Shown: positions 40,590 through 49,178 of the stretch, piece after piece | Layout: each line of letters begins with the position of its first letter | Numbering within the stretch: the stretch's first letter is position 1 | Origin: Lentihominibacter hominis | Lineage (GTDB): Bacteria > Bacillota > Clostridia > Peptostreptococcales > Anaerovoracaceae | Assembly (NCBI RefSeq): GCF_014385065.1 | Contig: NZ_JACRTA010000002.1 | Location: forward strand, 310,001 to 374,000 | Direction of reading: 5' to 3' | DNA: 64,000 nucleotides | Notes under the pieces: generated by a model | Databases searched by the model: none | What the model was told of the DNA's origin: nothing | Seen by the model: the letters and a program-made list of their open reading frames with translations, nothing else | Translations under genes and position numbers: made by a program

Positions 40590-40716
40590 AAGACACGCAA
40601 GTATTGAGACAGAAATGGGCAGATATGTTCATGTTATGAATGAATCACTGGCAAACGCAGTACACAGTTTCTAAAACAGGTGTGGCAGAGGCGTACAATA
40701 AATTTAATGAAAGGAA

Positions 40717-40741
40717 GAAATCTTTAAAGATCAAAGATTTC
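40717..40741 (+). promoter_or_regulatory. Hairpin in the ychF leader
   Basis: GAAATCTTT (40717-40725) and AAAGATTTC (40733-40741) form a perfect 9-bp stem with a 7-base loop, 19 bases before the ychF ATG. It is followed by CCGTAC rather than T, so it is not a terminator. The only ribosome-binding-like sequence is AGGTAGAAG between hairpin and start. Confidence 0.55.
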
Positions 40742-40760
40742 CGTACAGGTAGAAGATAAA

Positions 40761-41852
40761 ATGAAATTAGGAATCGTAGGTTTGCCTAATGTAGGAAAGA
40801 GTACACTTTTCAATGCTATAACAAGAGCCGGAGCAGAGGCGGCCAATTATCCTTTCTGTACTATAGAACCGAATGTAGGGGTAGTCACTGTTCCTGATGA
40901 AAGGATCAAGGTTCTTCATGAGGTATATAATTCAAAAAAAACAGTATATGCCACTATAGAGTTCTACGATATTGCAGGACTGGTAAAAGGAGCATCAAAA
41001 GGTGAAGGCCTTGGCAATAAATTTCTGGGGCATATAAGAGAAGTAGCCGCCATCGTTCATGTGGTAAGGTGCTTTGATGATGCCAATGTAGTTCATGTAG
41101 ATGGCAAGATCAATCCGATATCGGATATAGAAACTATAAATACCGAGCTTATTTTGTCTGATATGGAGGTTTTGGAAAGACGTATACAGAAAACGACAAA
41201 AAATTTGAAGGGTGATAGAAGTCTTCAGAAAGAATTGGATCTGCTTAAACGTATAGCGGAGTTTCTTGGAGAGGGAAAATCTGCGAGAGCCATGGATCTT
41301 ACTGAGGAAGAAGCCGAGTTTGTAAAGAATCTTGAACTTCTTTCATATAAACCCGTGATTTATGCAGCTAATGTTTCAGAAGATGACGCAGCTGCCGAGG
41401 ATAATGAGTATATCAGACAAGTCAGAGATTTTGCGAGGAGTGAGGGATCTGATGTTATTGTGGTATGTGCTAAGATAGAAGCTGAGATGGCGGAGCTTGA
41501 GGATGATGAAAAGATTATGTTCCTCGAAGAGATGGGAATAAATGAATCCGGTCTGGATAAGCTTGTAAAAGCTTCATACAAGCTTCTGGATCTTATTTCT
41601 TTCCTTACTGCAGGAGAGCCTGAAGTAAGAGCGTGGACAGTAAAAAGAGGAACCAAAGCTCCGGGGGCAGCAGGAAAAATACATACAGATTTCGAGAAGG
41701 GATTTATAAGAGCAGAAACAATAGCGTATGATAAATTGATGGAGTGCGGAGGAAACTTGGCAACCGCAAAAGAAAAAGGTCTTGTACGGTCAGAAGGGAA
41801 GGAATATATCGTGAAAGACGGAGATGTGATGCACTTTCTGTTTAATGTGTAG
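40761..41852 (+). CDS. ychF: Redox-regulated OBG-family ATPase YchF
   Basis: YchF/OLA1-type P-loop protein that binds ribosomes and prefers ATP despite its GTPase ancestry; 363 residues, standard length. [15 protein letters not shown] (P-loop), [12 protein letters not shown], and [20 protein letters not shown] are invariant for the family, and the C-terminal TGS domain ends ...[10 protein letters not shown]. Single gene with its own promoter and hairpin leader, possibly extended to the small gene downstream. Confidence 0.97.
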   Translation: MKLGIVGLPNVGKSTLFNAITRAGAEAANYPFCTIEPNVGVVTVPDERIKVLHEVYNSKKTVYATIEFYDIAGLVKGASKGEGLGNKFLGHIREVAAIVHVVRCFDDANVVHVDGKINPISDIETINTELILSDMEVLERRIQKTTKNLKGDRSLQKELDLLKRIAEFLGEGKSARAMDLTEEEAEFVKNLELLSYKPVIYAANVSEDDAAAEDNEYIRQVRDFARSEGSDVIVVCAKIEAEMAELEDDEKIMFLEEMGINESGLDKLVKASYKLLDLISFLTAGEPEVRAWTVKRGTKAPGAAGKIHTDFEKGFIRAETIAYDKLMECGGNLATAKEKGLVRSEGKEYIVKDGDVMHFLFNV

Positions 41853-41920
41853 AAAACTAAAGATCCCTGAGAATAGGAAATACTTTCTGTGGCAGAATAA
41901 GCTTAAAAGGAGAAGTATCT

Positions 41921-42061
41921 ATGAAAGAAAATCTAAAAGAAGCTTTCAGGACATTCCCTCTTGCTAATGCCGCAAAAAGAGAAAAGGGATCTAATGTAGC
42001 GATTCCTTCGGAGCAGGATGTGGAAGATGCCAAGGAATGGGTCGATTTTAAAGAAATGTAG
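41921..42061 (+). CDS. Small DUF3787-like (CDIF630_02480-type spore surface) protein
   Basis: A 46-residue protein with AAAAGGAGAAG seven bases before its ATG. The C-terminal part SNVAIPSEQDVEDAKEWVD matches the motif I remember from DUF3787 proteins (VSIPS.EEV..AKEWVDEN), some of which are found on Clostridioides difficile spores. The family usually carries an N-terminal extension, so this is a short member. It follows ychF by 68 bases and is closed by a terminator. Confidence 0.7.
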   Translation: MKENLKEAFRTFPLANAAKREKGSNVAIPSEQDVEDAKEWVDFKEM

Positions 42062-42105
42062 AAAAAAACCTTCTGTGAAAAATTTTCTCAGAAGGTTTAA
42101 ATTTT
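42062..42105. terminator. Terminator between small DUF3787-like gene and convergent lipoprotein gene
   Basis: AACCTTCTG (42067-42075) pairs with CAGAAGGTT (42089-42097). An A-run lies upstream and TTTAAATTTTA downstream, so it may work both ways. Confidence 0.8.
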
Positions 42106-42162
42106 ATTATATGAGAAATATTTACAAAAGACTGCTGCTGAAAAAAACAGTGAAGGCAAATA

Positions 42163-42651
42163 TTATTCCGTAATTACATCTTTGGGTTCTGTGGCAAGTA
42201 TTAGTTCGGCAGAATCGCCCATAAGGTATACAGTATAGAGTTGTTCCGGATTGTTTTCATGGTTTTTTATGAAATCGCCGGCTTTAATGACCTGTTCTTT
42301 TCCATCGACTTGACATGTCATTCTGGCATCTGAACCGAGCGTTGCTCCTTTTGTAACATTTGTGTCGGCAATATAATATCCTTCGTCATAACTGGAACTT
42401 GGAACGACTTCTTTTTCTGTTATTGTGACATTATAAGAATCTTCGTTTTTATTAAGTTCCACAGTCCCCAGCATTATCTCGGCTCCGTCAGTAGTAAGCT
42501 GCTGGGCATAGTCTGTTCTGAGATAATCGACAGTTATCTCAGGTTCATTAATCGTGTTTCCTGATTTTTCTTCTCCGCATCCTGTAAGAACTGACATTGA
42601 GAATATCACTACAGCCAGGAACACGAAACTCAATCCCTTTAATTTGTTCAT
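42163..42651 (-). CDS. Predicted lipoprotein of unknown function
   Basis: A 162-residue secreted protein: Lys-containing n-region, hydrophobic core (LSFVFLAVVIFSMSVL), and lipobox LTGC with the modified Cys near residue 24. The mature part is acidic and beta-rich with no recognised domain (TVDYLRTDYAQQLTTDGAEIM). Two adjacent ATGs (42654 and 42651) follow AGGAG; the second has the better spacing. Upstream in-frame codons to 42774 look non-coding. Lgt, encoded nearby, would process it. Confidence 0.8.
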   Translation of the reverse strand: MNKLKGLSFVFLAVVIFSMSVLTGCGEEKSGNTINEPEITVDYLRTDYAQQLTTDGAEIMLGTVELNKNEDSYNVTITEKEVVPSSSYDEGYYIADTNVTKGATLGSDARMTCQVDGKEQVIKAGDFIKNHENNPEQLYTVYLMGDSAELILATEPKDVITE

Positions 42652-42767
42652 CATAATTCTCCTATATACGTCTTTGTATGAAATGCTATACTTTACCGAT
42701 ATTCTACACTTAAAAATGAAGCCTTTCAAGAGAATTAAAGAAAATATAAGAAAATTGTAAGAAAGTT

Positions 42768-42797
42768 TTTCCATTTAGCATTAGTATTTGGTAAAAT
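42768..42797 (+). promoter_or_regulatory. Promoter placing the transcript start at the sfsA start codon
   Basis: -35 TTTCCA (42768-42773), 18 bases, -10 TAAAAT (42792-42797). The A of the sfsA ATG is 7 bases after the -10, the usual distance to a transcription start. Confidence 0.5.
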
Positions 42798-42803
42798 TGT
42801 TAT

Positions 42804-43517
42804 ATGAAGTATGAAAAAGTATGTTGCGGAAAATTTATAAAAAGACACAATAGATTTCTTGCTGATGTTGAAATGTCAGGTCGGATTTTCAAAGTACATG
42901 TTAAAAACACAGGGCGGTGCAGAGAATTGCTTGTTCCGGGAGCAGAGGTGTTTTTGGAAGATTTTGATGCAAAAATGGGAACTCGGAAGCTCAGGTATTC
43001 GCTTATAGGTGTAAGAAAAAATATCTCGAAATATTCTGTAATAGTAAACATGGATTCGCAGGCGCCTAATAAAGTGGTCAGGGAGGCTTTGGAATCCGGA
43101 AGACTTGTGCTTCCGTCAATGGATAAGACAGAATATGTGAAAGGTGAGTATAGCTATGGAAATTCAAGGCTCGATTTTTATGTGAAGGATTCAAAAGGCA
43201 GAAAAGCGCTTGTGGAAGTAAAGGGTGTGACCCTGGAAAACAATGGAGTAGCCATGTTTCCTGATGCGCCTACGCAGAGAGGTGTAAAACATATAAAAGA
43301 ACTGATTAAAGCTGCAGATGATGGGTACCGGTCATATGTGATATTTGTCATACAGATGAAAGGTGTGGATATGTTTATTCCTAATGATAAGACACATGAA
43401 GATTTTGGACAGGTACTGCGCTTGGCAGATACTGCAGGAGTCAGGATATTGGCTTACGATTGCGTTACAGGAGAAGATTTTCTTTGGCTGGATGAGCCTG
43501 TGGCTGTGAAATTATAA
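42804..43517 (+). CDS. sfsA: SfsA family DNA-binding/nuclease-fold protein
   Basis: SfsA homologue of 237 residues. E. coli SfsA was found through sugar-fermentation stimulation and binds DNA; the fold resembles restriction-endonuclease cores and the true role is unsettled. The N-terminal OB-like part (RFLADVEMSGRIFKVHVKNTG) and the core SRLDFYV...ALVEVKGVTLE are conserved, including the D...EVK nuclease-like motif. ATG 42804 is fixed by homology and by an in-frame stop at 42792, yet no Shine-Dalgarno fits between them, so translation may be leaderless. Followed by its own terminator. Confidence 0.94.
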   Translation: MKYEKVCCGKFIKRHNRFLADVEMSGRIFKVHVKNTGRCRELLVPGAEVFLEDFDAKMGTRKLRYSLIGVRKNISKYSVIVNMDSQAPNKVVREALESGRLVLPSMDKTEYVKGEYSYGNSRLDFYVKDSKGRKALVEVKGVTLENNGVAMFPDAPTQRGVKHIKELIKAADDGYRSYVIFVIQMKGVDMFIPNDKTHEDFGQVLRLADTAGVRILAYDCVTGEDFLWLDEPVAVKL

Positions 43518-43550
43518 AATATAATATCTCTAAATTGAGTTGTTTATGAG

Positions 43551-43584
43551 AGCAGAACGAAGGAAAGAACGTTCTGCTTTTTTT
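43551..43584 (+). terminator. Intrinsic terminator after sfsA
   Basis: AGCAGAACG (43551-43559) pairs with CGTTCTGCT (43570-43578), followed by seven T. Confidence 0.93.
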
Positions 43585-43735
43585 GTAGAAAATATCATTT
43601 TTTTACTTCCGAATTGAACCACTTTAAGGGGAATTGATAAAAATACAATATGGTGCCGTATTCTTTGTTACTGATACGATATATAGTATTGTGGACAGAG
43701 TAAATGGAAAAGAATTCTTGTGTATTTTTTATTTT

Positions 43736-43800
43736 TGGAGTAAAATTAATCATCAGTGGAGTGAATTTGTTGATAAATGGTTTGAAGTGGTTTAAAATGG
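43736..43800 (+). promoter_or_regulatory. mraZ promoter overlapped by phased MraZ-type TGG repeats
   Basis: -35 TTGATA (43770-43775), 17 bases, -10 TAAAAT (43793-43798). TGG triplets in similar contexts (TGGAGTRAA, TGGTTTRAA) begin at 43736, 43757, 43778, 43788 and 43798, spaced 21, 21, 10 and 10 bases, so all sit on one DNA face. Three lie in or next to the promoter core. MraZ proteins are known to bind TGG-containing direct repeats upstream of their own gene, so autorepression is likely. The 314-base gap 43518-43831 holds the sfsA terminator and this region; its middle part (about 43590-43730) shows nothing I can assign. Confidence 0.7.
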
Positions 43801-43831
43801 AGTAAAACAAAAATGGGAGGGAACTAAATAA

Positions 43832-44275
43832 ATGTTTGTAGGCAAATATTACAACTCAATAGACAGCAAGTCGAGAATAATAGTGCCTGCAAAATTCAGA
43901 GATGATCTTGAAGGCAGATGTATCATAGCTAAATCTTTGGACAAGTGTCTCACCATTTATCCCAGAAAACAATGGGAGAAATTCGTTGAGGAAAAACTGG
44001 ATATTCTTCCGACGGGAAACCCTCAAGCCAGAAAACTGAAACGTCATTTCTATTCATCGGCAGCAGAATGTGATGTGGACAAGCAGGGACGGCTTACCAT
44101 ACCGCAGGAACTTAAAGAATATGCAGGAATAGAGAAAGATCTCATCACAGTAGGAAGCGATAAGACCATTGAAATATGGAGCAGGCAGAACTGGGATGAT
44201 GAACTTGATCCTGACACAGGAGAATTGATGAATGCCAGTGAAGTGGCGGAAAGCATGGAACAATATGGATTTTAA
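43832..44275 (+). CDS. mraZ: Transcriptional regulator MraZ
   Basis: AbrB-like double-domain DNA-binding protein that heads and controls the division/cell-wall cluster; 147 residues. Both halves carry the swapped-hairpin motif: DSKSRIIVPAKFR (near residue 11) and DKQGRLTIPQELK (near residue 82). AATGGGAGGG precedes the start. The promoter contains phased MraZ-type boxes. The rsmH start lies within its last 11 bases. Confidence 0.97.
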   Translation: MFVGKYYNSIDSKSRIIVPAKFRDDLEGRCIIAKSLDKCLTIYPRKQWEKFVEEKLDILPTGNPQARKLKRHFYSSAAECDVDKQGRLTIPQELKEYAGIEKDLITVGSDKTIEIWSRQNWDDELDPDTGELMNASEVAESMEQYGF

Positions 44276-45206
44276 TCATGTCCCCGTTCTTTACGAAGAA
44301 TGTATTTCAAATTTAAAGATAAAAGAAAACGGAATTTATGTTGACGGCACTCTGGGAGGGGGCGGTCATGCACTGGGTATTGCAGAACATCTTGGTAAAG
44401 ACGGTACTCTCATAGGTATAGACAGAGATACAGATGCAATAGAGGCAGCCGGAAAGAGGCTTTCAGATGTAAGCTGTGCAGTGAAGCTTGTTCATGATAC
44501 ATATTCCAACATAAGAGGAGTGCTGGAAAATCTGGGAATAGACGGCATAAACGGAGCACTTCTGGATATAGGCGTTTCTTCGTTTCAGCTTGATAATAAA
44601 GGCAGAGGGTTCTCATATATGCAGGATGCCCCATTAGATATGAGGATGAACAGAGATGATGAATTTTCAGCATATGACGTTGTCAATGGATATGATAAGA
44701 ATCATCTGGCCGAGATTATAAAAAATTACGGTGAAGAAAAATGGGCATCACGTATAAGTGATTTTATCGTTAACAAACGAAAGAACGGCAAGATAGAAAC
44801 TACAGGGCAGCTTGTGGATATAATAAAGGCGGCAATTCCGGCATCAGCCAGAAGAGATGGTCCCCATCCTGCCAAAAGGACATTTCAGGCCATCAGAATA
44901 GAAGTAAACAGTGAACTGGAGCAGTTGAAACATGCCATAGATGAATTCTGTGACATATTACTTCCGGGAGGAAGGTTATGCATAATAACTTTCCATTCTC
45001 TTGAAGATCGCATAGTCAAGGAATCTTTTAACAGAAGACTTAATCCATGTACATGTCCGAAAGAGTTTCCTGTATGTGTCTGTGGAAAAGTGTCTGATAT
45101 GAAGAAAGTTACAGGAAAACCGATAGTTTCCGGAAAAGATGAACTGAATGATAATCCCAGAGCGAGAAGCGCTAAGCTGAGGGTTATAGAAAAGAAGAGG
45201 TATTGA
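44265..45206 (+). CDS. rsmH: 16S rRNA (cytosine(1402)-N4)-methyltransferase
   Basis: AdoMet-dependent enzyme that N4-methylates C1402 in the ribosomal P site; 313 residues, normal size. The AdoMet motif YVDGTLGGGGHALGI, DGALLDIGVSS-type segment (INGALLDIGVSSFQLD), the DMRM block and GGRLCIITFHSLEDRIVK are conserved. ATG 44265 (DFNHVPVLYEEC) overlaps the end of mraZ, and an upstream in-frame start 11 codons earlier is less like the family. Confidence 0.97.
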   Translation: MDFNHVPVLYEECISNLKIKENGIYVDGTLGGGGHALGIAEHLGKDGTLIGIDRDTDAIEAAGKRLSDVSCAVKLVHDTYSNIRGVLENLGIDGINGALLDIGVSSFQLDNKGRGFSYMQDAPLDMRMNRDDEFSAYDVVNGYDKNHLAEIIKNYGEEKWASRISDFIVNKRKNGKIETTGQLVDIIKAAIPASARRDGPHPAKRTFQAIRIEVNSELEQLKHAIDEFCDILLPGGRLCIITFHSLEDRIVKESFNRRLNPCTCPKEFPVCVCGKVSDMKKVTGKPIVSGKDELNDNPRARSAKLRVIEKKRY

Positions 45207-45207
45207 G

Positions 45208-45660
45208 ATGATAGCACCTGAAAGATGGTATGAATATCAAAAAAATTATCAAAAATATGGACTGGATATGAAACCGAAGCCTGAGACCAGGATACGCTCA
45301 AGGAGGAAACGGAGCTCTAAAAAGATTACTCTTCCTATAGGAAGCGGAAAAAAAGTGGCGTTTTCCATGGTGTTGGCTGTAGGCATAGCAATGATAGTCT
45401 TAATAATAATAACAGCATATACAGCTAATCTCAGATATAATATAAATTCTATGATAAAAGAAAACAGTGCTTTAATGGGAGAGATAGAGAATCTTCAAGT
45501 TAAGGTTTACAGTGCCAATAATGTGGATTACATAGAAAGCAAAGCGACAAGCGAACTGAAAATGGCATATCCGAGCGATAAAGACAGGGTATATATAACA
45601 AGCGATGATATCCCCGAAGAAGGGTTTTCCGATATAATAAAGGAAAAGGCATATAATTGA
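45208..45660 (+). CDS. ftsL: Cell division protein FtsL-like
   Basis: A 150-residue bitopic protein: basic cytoplasmic N-terminus of about 48 residues, one transmembrane helix near residues 49-70 (VAFSMVLAVGIAMIVLIIITA), then a coiled coil (NINSMIKENSALMGEIENLQVKV). This topology and the slot between rsmH and a class B PBP identify it as FtsL, which recruits the divisome with DivIB and DivIC. Sequence similarity in this family is low, so the call rests on position and topology. One base separates it from rsmH. Confidence 0.85.
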   Translation: MIAPERWYEYQKNYQKYGLDMKPKPETRIRSRRKRSSKKITLPIGSGKKVAFSMVLAVGIAMIVLIIITAYTANLRYNINSMIKENSALMGEIENLQVKVYSANNVDYIESKATSELKMAYPSDKDRVYITSDDIPEEGFSDIIKEKAYN

Positions 45661-45713
45661 TCAAAAAAAATATAATATGTCGTAGTTGATGATAATAAAA
45701 TGTAACTATGGTA

Positions 45714-45746
45714 CCCGGACAGATAAAACTGATAAATATGTCCGGG
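45714..45746 (+). promoter_or_regulatory. Hairpin between ftsL and the class B PBP gene
   Basis: CCCGGACA (45714-45721) is perfectly complementary to TGTCCGGG (45739-45746), with a 17-base A/T-rich loop. ATCACTTTTTATG follows, a weak terminator-like tail, and the next gene's ribosome binding site GAGGGGAG lies 14 bases on. A -10-like TATAAT occurs at 45671-45676. Confidence 0.5.
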
Positions 45747-45773
45747 ATCACTTTTTATGTAGAGGGGAGTAAA

Positions 45774-47765
45774 GTGACGACATTAAATAGCAGTAAAAAA
45801 AATTTGATAATAATCTTGATTATTGTTTTTATCTGCCTTTTGATACTATGCATTAGATTAGGCTGGATACAGATCGTGAAGGGGAGCGAATATTCGGAAA
45901 AAGCAGTTGAGCAGCAAACAAGAGATACGCCGATAGAAGCAGAACGGGGAATGATCTATGATACAAACGGCAATGAGCTTGCTGTCAGTGTGACATGTTA
46001 TACTATATGGGCAAGACCTACGGATGTAAAATCAGGGGAAACTAAGGAAGAGAAGAATGCCAATATAGAAAAGGTTGCCAAAACTCTCTCACAGACACTG
46101 GAACTTGATTATGAGGATGTGAAAGAACAGGTAACTAAAGAACAGAGCATAGTCAAAATAAAAAAAGGTGTAGACAAGGATACCGCTGATAAAATAAGAG
46201 AAGCTAAACTTTCTGGTATTGAAATAGCGGAAGATACGAAACGAAGTTATCCTTTGGGAGCTTTTGCATCCCACACTCTTGGAACAGTAACAGATGATAA
46301 CTCAGGTCTTTCGGGATTAGAGCTGCAGTATAATACATATTTGAGCGGCGTTTCGGGAAGGTGGATAAATTATACTGACACCAGTGGAAACAGGCTGTCT
46401 TACGGAAAAGAAAAGTATTATCAGGCAGAGGACGGATATAGTATAGTGACTACTATAGATCAGGTGATACAGCATTATACGGAAAAGGCTATAGCGCAAG
46501 TTCAGGAAAAGACCAGTTCCAAAAGAGTCATGGCTATAGTTATGAACCCCAAAAACGGAGAAATACTGGCTATGGCACAGACTCCTGAGTTCGATCTGAA
46601 TGATCCTAAGACACCTCTTGATAAAGAAGAACAGAAAAAGCTTGAAAAGATGTCTGACAGTGAAAAAGTAGCATATTGGAATAAAATGTGGAGAAACTCA
46701 TTAATATCGGACGTATATGAGCCGGGATCCACATTTAAACTTCTTACAACTGCTATAGCTCTTGAGGAGGGTATTACTGATCTTGATGCTACGTTTACTT
46801 GTACAGGATCTGTAGTAGTAGCAGGTCAGACTATCCACTGCTGGAGGAGTGAGAATCCGCACGGAACTCAGAACCTGAAACAAGCAGTCGGTAATTCATG
46901 CAACCCTGTTTTTGTCAAGTTGGCAACTGATATAGGTATAGATAAATTCTATAATTACATGGCAACCTTTGGTATAACAGGAACAACAGGTATAGATTTT
47001 CCCGGTGAAGGTACTGCTATCTTGCAGTCAAAGGAAACGGCGGGTCCTGTTGGTCTTGCTACCATAGGATTCGGGCAGGGTGTTGCGCTGACACCTATAC
47101 AGTTGATAACAGCTGTAAGCGCCTTCGGAAATGAAGGAAAACTGATGGAACCGCGGCTTGTCAAAGAACTCAAGGATTCCGACGGCAATACAGTAGAAAA
47201 ATTTGATGAAAAGGTAGTAAGACAGGTGGTATCTAAAGAAACTGCTGACGAGATATGTGATATAATGCAGTTCGTAGTAGATGAAGGCGGCGGCGGAACT
47301 GCTGCCGTTGAAGGATACAAAGTCGGAGCAAAGACCGGTACAGCTGAGAAAGTAAAGGAAGACGGTTCGGGATACAGTGGAGATACTTATTCTTCCTGTA
47401 TTGCCATGGCGCCTATGGATGATCCCCAGATTGCAGTCCTTGTAATAGCCGACAGTCCTGAAGGTGTAAGATACGGAAGCGTTACTGCTGCTCCGGGAGT
47501 GCAGCAGATCCTTTCGGATTCGCTGAGATATCTCAATATTTCTCCTGATGAAGAAAGCCAAAAGGAAGCAGATAAAGAAAAAGTGGAAGTGCCTGACGTA
47601 GTAGGCCAGCAGATAAGTGAAGCCATTGGAATATTGGCCGGTGATTCATTGTCTTATGATACAGATGAGGATGCTGCAGCTGAAAGTAATTTCATAGTTA
47701 CGAAACAGTATCCTGCGGCAGGAACTAAAGTAAAAAAAGGCAGTAAAATTTATTTATATAAATAA
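45774..47765 (+). CDS. Class B penicillin-binding protein with PASTA domain (SpoVD/PBP2B type)
   Basis: A 663-residue peptidoglycan transpeptidase. One N-terminal membrane anchor (LIIILIIVFICLLILC), the pedestal domain (AERGMIYDTNGNELAVS near residue 60), and a transpeptidase domain with the active-site EPGSTFKLLT (SxxK), SCN-type GNSCNPVF and KTGTAE motifs. The C-terminus has one PASTA unit (EVPDVVGQQISEAIGIL to KKGSKIYLYK). This is the only class B PBP in the cluster, whereas Bacillus has two in tandem (PBP2B for division, SpoVD for spore cortex), so it may cover division, sporulation or both. GTG 45774 follows AGAGGGGAG; an in-frame ATG 22 codons earlier runs through the spacer hairpin. 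Confidence 0.93.
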   Translation: MTTLNSSKKNLIIILIIVFICLLILCIRLGWIQIVKGSEYSEKAVEQQTRDTPIEAERGMIYDTNGNELAVSVTCYTIWARPTDVKSGETKEEKNANIEKVAKTLSQTLELDYEDVKEQVTKEQSIVKIKKGVDKDTADKIREAKLSGIEIAEDTKRSYPLGAFASHTLGTVTDDNSGLSGLELQYNTYLSGVSGRWINYTDTSGNRLSYGKEKYYQAEDGYSIVTTIDQVIQHYTEKAIAQVQEKTSSKRVMAIVMNPKNGEILAMAQTPEFDLNDPKTPLDKEEQKKLEKMSDSEKVAYWNKMWRNSLISDVYEPGSTFKLLTTAIALEEGITDLDATFTCTGSVVVAGQTIHCWRSENPHGTQNLKQAVGNSCNPVFVKLATDIGIDKFYNYMATFGITGTTGIDFPGEGTAILQSKETAGPVGLATIGFGQGVALTPIQLITAVSAFGNEGKLMEPRLVKELKDSDGNTVEKFDEKVVRQVVSKETADEICDIMQFVVDEGGGGTAAVEGYKVGAKTGTAEKVKEDGSGYSGDTYSSCIAMAPMDDPQIAVLVIADSPEGVRYGSVTAAPGVQQILSDSLRYLNISPDEESQKEADKEKVEVPDVVGQQISEAIGILAGDSLSYDTDEDAAAESNFIVTKQYPAAGTKVKKGSKIYLYK

Positions 47766-47775
47766 GCAGGTATAT

Positions 47776-49170
47776 ATGGATAAAATATCAATAGACGCTG
47801 TTGTTAAAGCAGTAAACGGTTCTTTAATAAAAAAGTGCGGTGAAAATTTCATAACAGGAGTCAAGCATGATTCGCGTGAGTGCGGGGCCGGAGATATGTT
47901 CGTTGCTGTGTCGGGAGAGAAACAGGACGGCCATAAATACATACCTCAGGCATTAAGATCCGGGTGCAGAACTGTTTTGGTATCTCATCAAAACGGATGG
48001 CCGGATGATGTGGATGCAATAGATTTTAATGTTATAGAAGTAGATGATACTGTTTATGCCATGGGAGAGCTGGCTAAATACTATCTTGATACTTTAGATC
48101 TCATAAAGATTGCAGTTACGGGAAGCGTGGGAAAGACTTCCACAAGGGATATGATATACTATGTCCTGAAAGAAAAATTCTCATGTGGAAGAAATATGAA
48201 GAATTTTAATAATGATATAGGTCTTCCGCTTTCAATATTTCAATTTGACAGCAGTATGCAGGCTGCTGTACTCGAAATGGGTATGGACAAATTCGGAGAG
48301 ATTGACAGACTGGCAGAAATAGTGAAACCTCACATAGCAGTTATAACAAATATCGGAGTTTCACATATAGAAAATCTGGGGAGCCGTGAAGGTATATTCA
48401 AAGCTAAGATGGAAGTGACAAAACATATAACTTCTTATAAAGGGAATCCCGGAACACTGATATTTCCGTGGGATGGAGAATTTTTGACCAGAGAAAACAC
48501 AGAAGGCCAATATAGTCAGATAGTAGTGGGATCGGATGGAAAAAGTGATTATATAATATCCCATATTGATGATTTTGGGTTAAAAGGTATACAGTTTACT
48601 CTTGAGCATATGGAAAAAAACAGAAAGATCAGGATCCCTGTTCCAGGAAGGCATAATGCTGTAAATGGAACACTGGCGTTAGCTGTTGGTGATCTTCTGG
48701 AAGTTTCTGAAGATCAGGAGAACATAGGCCTTTCAAAGGTTGAACTTACGGGGAGCAGGCTTAAATGCCTTGAAAATCATGGAGTTACAGTTATTGATGA
48801 TACTTATAATGCAAGCCCGGATTCCATGAAAAGCGCAATGAAAGTTCTGGAAAAAAGCCCCTGCAGCGGCAGTAAAACAGCAATACTTGGAGATATGTAT
48901 GAACTTGGAGAGCAAAGTCAGAGACAGCATTTGAGCGTCGGGCTTTTTGCAAGAGGACTTCGTATAAATAAAGTGATAGCTGTGGGCTGTATGGCAAAGT
49001 ATATAGCTGAAGGGGCTTCAGGAGGAAAGCCTGAGGTTATCTATTTTGAAAAAAAAGAAGATTTATATGATAAAATGAATCAACTGATAGGTCCTGGGGA
49101 CATAATCTTAGTTAAAGGTTCCAGAGCAATGAAGATGGAACAGATAGTAGAAAAAGTTTTAAAAATTTAG
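47776..49170 (+). CDS. murF: UDP-N-acetylmuramoyl-tripeptide--D-alanyl-D-alanine ligase
   Basis: Mur ligase adding D-Ala-D-Ala to UDP-MurNAc-tripeptide; 464 residues. The N-terminal substrate domain (SRECGAGDMFVAVSGEKQDGHKYI), ATP loop VTGSVGKTSTRDM (about residue 115), NFNNDIGLPLS and the third-domain DDTYNASPDS are MurF-type. murE, usually its upstream neighbour, is missing here. Start ATG 47776 has only a weak AGGT in front. Confidence 0.95.
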   Translation: MDKISIDAVVKAVNGSLIKKCGENFITGVKHDSRECGAGDMFVAVSGEKQDGHKYIPQALRSGCRTVLVSHQNGWPDDVDAIDFNVIEVDDTVYAMGELAKYYLDTLDLIKIAVTGSVGKTSTRDMIYYVLKEKFSCGRNMKNFNNDIGLPLSIFQFDSSMQAAVLEMGMDKFGEIDRLAEIVKPHIAVITNIGVSHIENLGSREGIFKAKMEVTKHITSYKGNPGTLIFPWDGEFLTRENTEGQYSQIVVGSDGKSDYIISHIDDFGLKGIQFTLEHMEKNRKIRIPVPGRHNAVNGTLALAVGDLLEVSEDQENIGLSKVELTGSRLKCLENHGVTVIDDTYNASPDSMKSAMKVLEKSPCSGSKTAILGDMYELGEQSQRQHLSVGLFARGLRINKVIAVGCMAKYIAEGASGGKPEVIYFEKKEDLYDKMNQLIGPGDIILVKGSRAMKMEQIVEKVLKI

Positions 49171-49178
49171 GAGACGCC

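Noticed and set aside
40615..40674. 19-codon leader peptide before ychF
   Set aside because: No ribosome binding site, and no tandem codons typical of attenuation.
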